Shown here piece by piece: positions 1-5,482 of a stretch of 7,647 nt of DNA. Location: the NCBI GenBank assembly GCA_023425905.1, contig JAFABT010000017.1, forward strand, positions 1-7,647, given 5' to 3'. Position numbers and translations under genes: made by a program. Under the pieces are notes generated by a model, which saw only the letters and a list, made by a program, of their open reading frames with translations, did not search any database and was not told the origin of the DNA. Origin of the DNA: Actinomycetes bacterium (GTDB lineage: Bacteria > Actinomycetota > Actinomycetes > Actinomycetales > Cellulomonadaceae). How positions within the stretch are numbered: position 1 is the stretch's first letter; every line of letters begins with the position of its first letter.

Positions 1-710
1 ACGTAGACGAGTGCGGTGAGCAGGGAGACAGCGACGATCGCGACGAGCACGAGCTCGATGTCGTAGGACTTGCGGGCGCGCTGGATGACGACGCCGAGGC
101 CGGTCGAGGCGGCGAGGTACTCCGAGACGACGGCCGCCCCGATCGCGTAGGTCGCCGCGACCCGCAGGCCGGCGAAGGCCCCGGGGATCGCGGCGGGCAT
201 GCGCACGACGAGGAGCGTGCGCAGCCTCCCCCCACCGAGCCCCCGGACCATGTCGGCGAGCGCACCGTCCGCGTCCCGCATCGCGGCGCTCGCGGCGACG
301 AGCACCGGGAAGAACACGGTGAGCGCGACGATGACGACCTTCGGGGCGAGGCCCAGGCCGAGCCAGAGCACGAGGAGCGGCGCGAGGACGATCGTCGGCA
401 CCGTCTGGGTGACGGTGAGGAGCGGGCCGATCGCGCGCGACAGCCACGTCGAGGCCGCTGTCGCGACGGCGAGGGCGAGCCCCGCGACGACGCCTGCGAC
501 CAGACCGACGCCCGCCTCGAGCAGCGTCGTCGCGAGGTGCGGCGCGAGACTCGGCCCGGCCTCGACGCCGCGGGCGACGATCGCGGACGGGGCGGGGAGC
601 ACGAACGCCGACAGCACCCCCGTGCGCGCCGCGTGCTCCCACCCGAGCAGGAGCGCCGCGGCGAGCACGACGGGCGGCCACACGGAGTGGAAGGCCGCCC
701 GCGCCGTCAC
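1..710 (-). CDS. ABC transporter permease, ThiX/SsuC/TauC-like (3' end outside window)
   Basis: This is the inner-membrane permease of an ABC importer, probably for thiamine or its pyrimidine precursor. I translated 236 residues from the sequence, and the frame is still open at the left edge. The family is usually about 250-260 residues, so only the last few residues are missing. Hydrophobic segments lie near residues 13-24, 64-86, 97-120, 123-142, 182-200 and 219-236. The ATPase-coupling (EAA) loop lies near residues 150-183, with the typical order of a short helix, GLGGGRLRTLL and MPAAIPGAFAGLR. The start is a GTG at 710-708 that overlaps the TGA of the thiamine-binding gene by 4 bp (GTGA), which indicates translational coupling; no strong ribosome binding site is visible. 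Family membership is firm. The substrate is inferred from the riboswitch and the first gene of the operon; a sulfonate or nitrate role is less likely in this context. Confidence 0.88.
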   Translation of the reverse strand, partial: MTARAAFHSVWPPVVLAAALLLGWEHAARTGVLSAFVLPAPSAIVARGVEAGPSLAPHLATTLLEAGVGLVAGVVAGLALAVATAASTWLSRAIGPLLTVTQTVPTIVLAPLLVLWLGLGLAPKVVIVALTVFFPVLVAASAAMRDADGALADMVRGLGGGRLRTLLVVRMPAAIPGAFAGLRVAATYAIGAAVVSEYLAASTGLGVVIQRARKSYDIELVLVAIVAVSLLTALVY

Positions 711-1000
711 GCGCGGTGCTTCGTCACGAGGTCGGCGATCGTCGGGCCGGCGTCGTCGGCGCCCTGCCCGACCTTGACGTGGCTCGTCACGGCGTCGGCG
801 CCCGCGGCGAGCGTCGCCTCGTGGACGGCGCGGAGGACGGCCCACACCTCGTCGGGCTGGCCCTGGAGCGTCGTGCCCATGGCCCCGACCTCGTAGGTGA
901 GGCCTGAGTCGCGGATGACTGCGATCGCGGCGTCGACGTGGGCGTACGGCTGGGCGGTCGTGCCCCCGGGGCGGGGTGCGACCTGGATCTCGGCGATCAT
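707..1000 (-). CDS. Thiamine-binding protein, MTH1187/YkoF-like family
   Basis: This is a small cytosolic protein of 97 residues, the normal size for the single-domain MTH1187 (COG0011) family. Family members bind thiamine or related pyrimidines and are often encoded with ThiXYZ- or Yko-type transporters. The start MIAEIQVAPRP forms the first beta strand. Residues 35-46 (TYEVGAMGTTLQ) match the family's core strand with its small-residue ligand turn, and residues 68-80 (ADAVTSHVKVGQG) match the last strand. The ATG at 1000 is chosen because GAGGAG lies 6 bases upstream. An in-frame ATG at 1159 is rejected because it lies inside the riboswitch. The gene is first in a TPP riboswitch transcript and overlaps the permease gene by 4 bp. 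The protein may buffer or sense thiamine for the transporter; that role is inference. Confidence 0.88.
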   Translation of the reverse strand: MIAEIQVAPRPGGTTAQPYAHVDAAIAVIRDSGLTYEVGAMGTTLQGQPDEVWAVLRAVHEATLAAGADAVTSHVKVGQGADDAGPTIADLVTKHRA

Positions 1001-1008
1001 GACTGGCT

Positions 1009-1022
1009 CCTCACGGGTGAGG
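1009..1022 (-). promoter_or_regulatory. Hairpin overlapping the ribosome binding site of the thiamine-binding gene
   Basis: On the minus strand the bases read CCTCA-CCCG-TGAGG, a 5-bp stem with a 4-base loop. Its 3' arm contains part of the GAGGAG ribosome binding site that serves the ATG at 1000. It lies about 120 bases after the TPP aptamer, so it could be part of a translational expression platform. A short stem can occur by chance in such GC-rich DNA, so the role is only suggested. Confidence 0.35.
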
Positions 1023-1139
1023 GTCCGGCCAGGAGCGGGCGCGTCGCGACGTGTGTCGCTCGCCGTGACGGCCGGGGCGAGGGCGTGCGCCGCTCCCCCT
1101 GGCGCGCACGGCAGGAAGGGGCGCCCCGGCGGGGATCCC

Positions 1140-1243
1140 CACGCTCCCTCCGCTGGCATGACCCAGTTCAGGTTCGCGGGTCAGCGGCTCGGGCGCGTGG
1201 CCCATCCGCCCTCTCAGCTCGGTGTACCGAGCTCCCCGGCGTG
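1140..1243 (-). promoter_or_regulatory. TPP (THI-box) riboswitch
   Basis: The minus strand carries the conserved THI-box elements in order. CTGAGAGG lies at 1217-1210 after a hairpin whose arms are at 1226-1233 and 1216-1223. GAACCTGAACTGGGTCATG runs from about 1175 to 1157, followed by CCAGCGGAGGGAG from about 1156 to 1144. The closing helix P1 is visible as CACGC at 1243-1239 pairing with GCGTG at 1144-1140. This aptamer binds thiamine pyrophosphate and represses thiamine synthesis or uptake genes. Here it precedes the thiamine-binding and permease genes. About 140 bases separate the aptamer from the ATG, and no T-tract terminator is visible between them, which favours control of translation, as is common in actinobacteria. 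Confidence 0.95.
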
Positions 1244-1253
1244 TGACGTGCTC

Positions 1254-1284
1254 ACCCTATCCGGACGTCTCGCACCGCAGACAA
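1254..1284 (-). promoter_or_regulatory. Candidate promoter of the thiamine operon
   Basis: On the minus strand a -35-like TTGTCT (1284-1279) is followed after 19 bases by a -10-like TAGGGT (1259-1254). Transcription from it would begin near 1247, just before helix P1 of the riboswitch at 1243, which is where a promoter is expected. The spacer is longer than the usual 17 bases, so the -35 assignment is the weaker part. Confidence 0.4.
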
Positions 1285-1324
1285 CGGCCCTGCCGAGCGT
1301 CTCACCTGCTGGGAGGGCGACGCT

Positions 1325-1349
1325 GGCACGTCCCCCTCCGCAGCGTGCC
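1325..1349 (-). terminator. Inverted repeat after the GntR/ABC operon, possible terminator
   Basis: GGCACG (1325-1330) and CGTGCC (1344-1349) are exact inverted copies around a 13-base loop. They lie 23 bases after the last stop codon of the ABC operon and before the thiamine promoter, where a terminator is expected. There is no run of T after the stem on the minus strand. It could be a T-less actinobacterial terminator or a chance repeat. Confidence 0.25.
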
Positions 1350-1371
1350 GACGCCGAGCCGGGGCCGCGAG

Positions 1372-2127
1372 TCAGCAGCCCGCGGGCGTGATCGGCACCC
1401 GGCGCACGAGGTACGCGTACCCGACCAGACCGAGCGCGATCGCGGCGACGCCGAACAGCGGACTGTGGGGCAGCCCCGGCCCGGTTCCCCACAGACCCCA
1501 CTGCGTGCTGTAGTCGATCCCGACGAGGCTGACCGCGAGGAGCGGCACGAGCGCGAGCGGCAGCATGAGCGCCCCGCGTCGACCACCGAAGCGGTAGAAC
1601 GACGTCCCGGCGACCAGCCCCGAGACGGCCGCGGCGCAGAACATGAGCGCAAGGCCTGACGCGTACGCCATCTCGCCGCCGGCGAGCACCTCGGCTCCTG
1701 TCATGGCGCTCCCGTGAGCCCACCCGAGCGCGTCGTAGGCCGCCCGCTCGACGAGGAGGACCAGCGTTCCGACGACGGCGTTGAACACCCCGACGCCGAC
1801 CGTCACGATGCTCGCCGCCACCGTGAACGAGCGCCGCGTCATCCCGGAGACCACGTGGAGCGCGAGGGAGGTGGACGCGATCGAGGCGATGGCTCCGGTG
1901 GGGATCCACAGGAAGGCCTGGTGGCCGAGCGCGATCGCCGAGAGCGTCGGGACCACGTCGGTCGTCTGGCTGATGGTGAGGAGCGCGAAGGCGGCGAGGA
2001 CGACGGCGAGTCCCCAGACCCAGGTCATGAGGCGGATGACCGAGCGCAGGTGCCAGACCGCGACCCGGAGCCACTGGGGCCCGGCGGACCGGGTGCGCTG
2101 CTGACGGTCGAGCGTGGTCGTGCTCAT
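1372..2127 (-). CDS. Six-helix membrane protein, probable ABC permease partner of the YtrB-like ATPase
   Basis: This is a 251-residue integral membrane protein. Hydrophobic segments lie near residues 35-53, 65-90, 102-125, 155-176, 186-205 and 223-241, after a polar N-terminus of about 30 residues. There is no signal peptide and no catalytic motif. It starts at ATG 2127, which overlaps the stop of the ATPase upstream by 4 bp (ATGA), with a strong AGGAGG 7 bases before it. The last gene of YtrBC-like actinobacterial operons usually encodes such a six-helix permease, and pairing with the adjacent ATPase is the simplest reading. The sequence itself shows no diagnostic ABC-2 motif, so the role rests on topology and gene order. 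A stop at 1372 is followed by a gap before the thiamine promoter, so this gene ends the operon. Confidence 0.75.
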   Translation of the reverse strand: MSTTTLDRQQRTRSAGPQWLRVAVWHLRSVIRLMTWVWGLAVVLAAFALLTISQTTDVVPTLSAIALGHQAFLWIPTGAIASIASTSLALHVVSGMTRRSFTVAASIVTVGVGVFNAVVGTLVLLVERAAYDALGWAHGSAMTGAEVLAGGEMAYASGLALMFCAAAVSGLVAGTSFYRFGGRRGALMLPLALVPLLAVSLVGIDYSTQWGLWGTGPGLPHSPLFGVAAIALGLVGYAYLVRRVPITPAGC

Positions 2128-3062
2128 GAGCGGGCCTCCTGCTCAGCGGTGCGGTCTGCGGTGCGGTCTGCGGCGGGGTGGTCGGCGGTGGCCGGGTCGC
2201 CGGTGAGGTGGATGACGAGGTCTTGGAGCGGGACCGGGCCCACGGTGACGCCGTCGACGGCGGCTCGGTCCAGAGCGAGCGCGTCGAGGTCGCCGAACAG
2301 GGTGGCCTGCCGGGTCGGGCCCAGGTCGCGGGTGCCGATGACGTGCTGTCCGGCGGCCGCGCGGTCCACCGCGGCGGCCGGGCCGGTGAGCGTGACACCG
2401 CGCGCCCGGACGTCGTCGGCCTCCTCGCTCAGCAGGACGCGTCCCTTGTGAAGGATCGTCACGGTCTCGACGAGCGCCTCGATCTCGGAGATGAGGTGAC
2501 TCGAGAGGATGATCGTGCGCGGATGGGCGGCAAAGTCGGCGATGAGCTCGTCGTAGAACCGCTGCCGGGCGTAGGCGTCCATCCCGAGGTGGACCTCGTC
2601 GAGCATCGTGAGCGGAGAGCGTGAGGCGAGCCCGAGCGTGACGCCGAGCGCCGAGGCCTGGCCTCGGGAGAGCTGGTGCGCGCGGGCCCTGTGGTCGATC
2701 TCGAACATGTCGAGGAGCCGCTCGGCGTAGTCGCGGTCGAAGGTCGGGCGGGCGAGCTGCGCCCAGTCGAGCGTGCGGTGCACCCGTTCGGTCGTGAGGA
2801 CGTCGCCGGACTCCCGGATGAGGCACACCCGTTCCATCCGGTGCTCGTCGTCGAAGGGGTCAGCCCCGTCGACCGCGATCGCGCCCGAGGTGGGCGACCT
2901 CAGCGAGGCGAGGACGGACAAGAGCGTCGTCTTCCCGGCCCCGTTGCGTCCCAGCAACCCGTGGATCCGCCCGGGTGCGAGATCGAGGGTGACGTCGGTG
3001 AGGGCGTGGGTGTCGCCGAAGCGCACGCCGAGGGAGGTGGTGCTCACGGTGTAGCCAGTCAT
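2124..3062 (-). CDS. ABC transporter ATP-binding protein, YtrB-like
   Basis: This is the cytosolic ATPase subunit of an ABC transporter, 312 residues long. The Walker A motif GRNGAGKTT is at residues 38-46. The signature is LSRGQ at 131-135 instead of the usual LSGGQ. Walker B is LTMLDE at 151-156, followed by VHLGMD, and the switch histidine is H189 in LSSHLISE. The SRG signature and the LGMDA D-loop are, from memory, typical of actinobacterial YtrB-type ATPases encoded with GntR regulators, so they are probably not damage. Residues beyond about 215 form a C-terminal extension of unknown role that ends in a short Ala/Asp/Arg/Thr repeat. The ATG at 3062 has GGAAGGA 7 bases upstream and follows the preceding permease gene by 67 bp. 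Its stop overlaps the start of the membrane protein gene by 4 bp, which supports a functional pair. The substrate is unknown. Confidence 0.88.
   Translation of the reverse strand: MTGYTVSTTSLGVRFGDTHALTDVTLDLAPGRIHGLLGRNGAGKTTLLSVLASLRSPTSGAIAVDGADPFDDEHRMERVCLIRESGDVLTTERVHRTLDWAQLARPTFDRDYAERLLDMFEIDHRARAHQLSRGQASALGVTLGLASRSPLTMLDEVHLGMDAYARQRFYDELIADFAAHPRTIILSSHLISEIEALVETVTILHKGRVLLSEEADDVRARGVTLTGPAAAVDRAAAGQHVIGTRDLGPTRQATLFGDLDALALDRAAVDGVTVGPVPLQDLVIHLTGDPATADHPAADRTADRTAEQEARS
2146..2173 (-). repeat. 12-bp tandem repeat inside the ATPase C-terminus
   Basis: Two exact copies of GGTGCGGTCTGC (plus strand, from 2148 and 2160), with a few matching flanking bases. They encode a repeated Ala-Asp-Arg-Thr just before the stop of the YtrB-like ATPase. 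This is probably slippage in a low-constraint tail. Confidence 0.7.
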
Positions 3063-3129
3063 GGTCGGGTCCTTCCACGAACGCAGCAGGGGTGGACGGG
3101 TGGGGTCGGTGCGGTGCGGGCGGGTCGCG

Positions 3130-3924
3130 TCAGCGGGTCCAGCGGAAGGTGCGGACGGCGACGGTGAAGGCGAGGACGGACCACGCCGCGGCCACGCCGA
3201 GGGCCAGCCAGGGGGTGCCCTGCTCGAACCACGCGGTCATGAGTGCCTGGGCGGCCGCGCCGAGCGGGGTCCACTGCGCGACCTGCGCGACCGCGTCGGG
3301 CATGAGCGGCCCTGGCGTCCACACCCCGGCGACGAAGAGCATCGGGAAGTAGAGCAGCGTCCCGAGGCCGGAGGCGGTCGACGCCCGTGGCGCGAGGCCG
3401 CCGATGACGAGCCCGACGGCGAACATCGACGCGACGGCGAGCAGGAAGGCCACGATCGCGAGCGCGGGCTGCCGCGGCATCGGGCAGTCGAAGACCGTGA
3501 CAGCCACGACGAGCGCGAGCACCGCACCGACGGCGACGCCGCACAGCTGGACGACGACGGGCGCGACGAGCACGCCCTGGCGGCGCATGGGCGTCGTCTG
3601 CAGCCGTCGCACGACGCCGAGCTCGCGGGCGCCGGCGACATAGGCCGGCAGCGCAGTGAGGCCGGCCGTCGCGGCGACGGTGGCGAGCATGACCGGGGTG
3701 AAGAAGTCGATGGGTGTGAAGCCGCGCCACGGCGCGGGCAGCTCGAGGATCGGCACACGCATGCCGGGGATGGTCAGCCCGAGCCCGACGAGCAGCACCG
3801 TCGGGAAGGCGATGACGAAGAAGAGGTTGCCCGGGTCCCGAAGGAAGAGCCGGCCCTCGGAGCGGATGAGCGCGCCGAGGCCACGCATCCCCCAGCGGGC
3901 CGGGGCGGGCCCGGCGGCGCTCAT
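3130..3924 (-). CDS. ABC-2 type transporter permease (DrrB-like)
   Basis: This is the membrane subunit of an ABC exporter, 264 residues long. Helices are predicted near residues 33-52, 75-96, 118-144, 152-176, 186-202 and 238-258. An amphipathic N-terminus of about 30 residues containing RSEGRLFLRDP precedes the first helix, as is usual for ABC-2 permeases. Residues 104-118 (VVRRLQTTPMRRQGV) match the conserved 'RLR-TP' coupling segment of the family. Residues 196-222 (LFVAGVWTPGPLMPD, then WTPLGAA) match its conserved loop before the last helix. The ATG at 3924 overlaps the stop of the upstream ATPase by 4 bp, with GAGGTG 5 bases before it. The protein should form an exporter with that ATPase. 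DrrB-like systems export drugs, lipids or small hydrophobic molecules; the substrate here cannot be read from the sequence. Confidence 0.9.
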   Translation of the reverse strand: MSAAGPAPARWGMRGLGALIRSEGRLFLRDPGNLFFVIAFPTVLLVGLGLTIPGMRVPILELPAPWRGFTPIDFFTPVMLATVAATAGLTALPAYVAGARELGVVRRLQTTPMRRQGVLVAPVVVQLCGVAVGAVLALVVAVTVFDCPMPRQPALAIVAFLLAVASMFAVGLVIGGLAPRASTASGLGTLLYFPMLFVAGVWTPGPLMPDAVAQVAQWTPLGAAAQALMTAWFEQGTPWLALGVAAAWSVLAFTVAVRTFRWTR

Positions 3925-4943
3925 GACGTCACCTCGTCGTGGGCGTCGCTGGCGGCGGGGCCCTGCAGGTCGTGGCCCGGTCGCGCGTCGGGGTGGGTGA
4001 CGAGGTCGACGAAGACGTCCTCGAGGGTGCGCGTGCGGGTGCGCAACTCGTCCGGGACGAGGCCGCGGGCGTGAAGCGCAGCGACGACGGCGGGCAGGAC
4101 CTCCCGCGACCCGGTCACCTCGATCTCGTCACCGCGCGCGCTCACCGTGGCCACCTCGGGCAGCGCCATGAGGACGGCGAGGTCGAGCGGCGGGTGGCCT
4201 TCGGCTGGCGCGGGGAGGCTCATGACGAAGCCCCGCTCCGCCCCGACGTGGGCACCCGTGAGCTGGGCCGGGGTGCCTTCGGCGACGACCACGCCCTCGT
4301 CGATGATGACGAGGCGGTCGCAGAGCCGTTCGGCCTCGTCCATGAAGTGCGTGACGAGGATGATCGTCACACCGTCGGCGCGGACTCGTTCGACGAGGTC
4401 CCAGGTCTCGCGTCGGGCCTGCGGGTCGAGGCCGGTCGTGAGCTCGTCGAGGATCGCGACGCGGGGGCGTCCCACGAGGGCGAGCGCGATGGAGAGCCGC
4501 TGCTTCTGGCCACCGGAGAGGTCCTGGTAGGCCGTAGAGCGCCGGTCTTCCAGGCCGAGCAGCGCAAGCAGTCGCTCGGGGTCGTCCGGGTTGGCGTAGA
4601 GGGCGGCATAGAGCTCGAGCGCCTCGTGGACCCTCAGCTTGGGCGGCAGCCGGGACTCCTGGAGCTGGACGCCGAGGATCTCACGGACCCGGGCGACGTC
4701 GGGGCCGTGCTGCGGGTCGAGGCCGAGGACCCGGACGCGCCCGGCGTCTGCGTCGCGCAGGCCCGCGATGCACTCGACGGCGGTCGTCTTGCCGGCGCCG
4801 TTGGGTCCGAGGATGCCGAAGATCTCACCCTGCGCGACCGTGAAGGACACGCCGTCGACCGCGCGCGTGCGGCCGTAGGTCTTGCGCAGGCCTTCGACGA
4901 CGACGGCGGGGTGGTCGGCGGTGGGGTGGTCGACGACGGTCAT
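3921..4943 (-). CDS. ABC transporter ATP-binding protein (DrrA/CcmA-like)
   Basis: This is the ATPase subunit of an ABC-2 exporter, 340 residues long, slightly above the usual 300-330. The Walker A motif GPNGAGKT is at residues 46-53. The Q-loop lies within GVQLQESRL near residues 91-99. The signature LSGGQKQR is at 142-149, Walker B VAILDE is at 162-167, the D-loop TTGLD is at 169-173 and the switch histidine is H199. The usual DEPT is DELT here, a variant I recall from this subfamily. Residues from about 235 form the C-terminal domain seen in drug-exporter ATPases, including TRTRTLEDVFVDLVT near 307-321. The ATG at 4943 overlaps the GntR stop by 4 bp (ATGA), with GGAG about 7 bases upstream. 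The gene also overlaps the permease after it, so regulator, ATPase and permease are translationally coupled. Confidence 0.93.
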   Translation of the reverse strand: MTVVDHPTADHPAVVVEGLRKTYGRTRAVDGVSFTVAQGEIFGILGPNGAGKTTAVECIAGLRDADAGRVRVLGLDPQHGPDVARVREILGVQLQESRLPPKLRVHEALELYAALYANPDDPERLLALLGLEDRRSTAYQDLSGGQKQRLSIALALVGRPRVAILDELTTGLDPQARRETWDLVERVRADGVTIILVTHFMDEAERLCDRLVIIDEGVVVAEGTPAQLTGAHVGAERGFVMSLPAPAEGHPPLDLAVLMALPEVATVSARGDEIEVTGSREVLPAVVAALHARGLVPDELRTRTRTLEDVFVDLVTHPDARPGHDLQGPAASDAHDEVTS

Positions 4944-5311
4944 GGCCGCGCTCCGTCCGCGGCGCGTCCGGTGAGGTGGGTGACGAGCTCGGCGGGAGTG
5001 ATGCCGAGAAGCTCGGCCTCGCGGAGCACGGGGTCGAGGCGCTCGGCGAAGAAGCTCTCCCGGCGTCGGCCCCGGAGCGTCGCGGCGGCGCCCGGGGAGA
5101 CGAACATCCCGACGCCGCGCTGCTTGTGGAGGACGCCCTCGTCGACGAGCTGGGCGAAGGCCTTGGCGGCGGTCGCGGGGTTGATGCGGTACGTCGTGGC
5201 GTACTGCGTGGTCGACATCACCTGGTCCCCCTCCGTGAGTGCCCCGGAGAGGATCTCGCCACGCACCTGCTCGGCGATCTGCACGTAGATCGGGTCGCGT
5301 CCGTCGAACAC
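4940..5311 (-). CDS. GntR family transcriptional regulator, YtrA subfamily
   Basis: This is a cytosolic DNA-binding repressor of 123 residues, the short length typical of YtrA-type GntR proteins, which lack a large ligand domain. The winged helix-turn-helix covers residues 6-73. It opens with PIYVQIAEQVRGEILSGAL, continues with the recognition region YRINPATAAKAFAQLVDEG at 41-59, and ends with a wing containing KQRGVGMFV at 63-71. Residues 80-112 form the helical dimerisation tail. The GTG at 5311 is chosen because GGGGAGG lies 7 bases upstream and the domain begins directly after it. It is the first gene of the ABC operon, and a 26-bp palindrome lies 19 bp upstream of its start. Autoregulation and control of the transporters are expected for the subfamily. 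The inducing signal is unknown; relatives respond to cell-wall-active antibiotics. Confidence 0.93.
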   Translation of the reverse strand: MFDGRDPIYVQIAEQVRGEILSGALTEGDQVMSTTQYATTYRINPATAAKAFAQLVDEGVLHKQRGVGMFVSPGAAATLRGRRRESFFAERLDPVLREAELLGITPAELVTHLTGRAADGARP

Positions 5312-5329
5312 CCTGGCACCTCCCCTCGC

Positions 5330-5355
5330 TGGTTCATTACATGACTAATGAACCA
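5330..5355. promoter_or_regulatory. Palindromic operator, likely bound by the GntR regulator
   Basis: TGGTTCATTA (5330-5339) and TAATGAACCA (5346-5355) are perfect 10-bp inverted repeats separated by 6 bases. This AT-richer stretch stands out from the surrounding DNA and lies just before the ribosome binding site of the GntR gene, in the expected promoter. Symmetric sites of this sort bind dimeric YtrA-type repressors. I could not place a convincing -10/-35 pair, but a TGTAAT on the minus strand inside the palindrome could serve as a -10. Confidence 0.8.
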
Positions 5356-5357
5356 CA

Positions 5358-5384
5358 GAACCGGGTTCGGATGCAACCTGGTTC
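5358..5384. promoter_or_regulatory. Extra GGTTC/GAACC half-sites beside the operator
   Basis: GAACC (5358-5362) and GGTTC (5364-5368) form an 11-bp palindrome 3 bp from the main operator. A further GGTTC lies at 5380-5384. These repeat the outer arms (GGTTC/GAACC) of the main palindrome. They may be secondary binding sites for the same regulator, or a second weak operator upstream of the promoter. Confidence 0.4.
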
Positions 5385-5436
5385 GCTGGAGCGCGCAGCG
5401 GCTCGAGCGCCGGGTGCCGAGCGGGTGCCAGGCGGA

Positions 5437-5471
5437 GCGGTGCCGACCAAGCAGGCCCCGGCCGGCACCGC
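5437..5471 (-). terminator. Hairpin after the duplicated Cys/His gene, probable terminator
   Basis: GCGGTGCCG (5437-5445) and CGGCACCGC (5463-5471) are perfect 9-bp inverted repeats around a 17-base loop, beginning 11 bases after the stop at 5483. The position fits a terminator that separates this gene from the GntR operon. No T-run follows on the minus strand, so it would be the T-poor type often proposed for actinobacteria. Confidence 0.45.
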
Positions 5472-5482
5472 CCCCTGTCGCA

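Noticed and set aside
1001..1159. Upstream in-frame ATG at 1159 as the start of the thiamine-binding gene
   Set aside because: It lies inside the TPP aptamer. The ATG at 1000 has GAGGAG upstream and gives the normal family length.
199..1391. Plus-strand frames opposite the thiamine operon
   Set aside because: They are antisense to an ABC permease, a thiamine-binding protein and a riboswitch, all supported by family motifs.
3061..5288. Plus-strand open frames of 337 and 449 codons opposite the ABC genes
   Set aside because: They lie antisense to genes with intact Walker and permease motifs, have no family resemblance, and are charged low-complexity translations.
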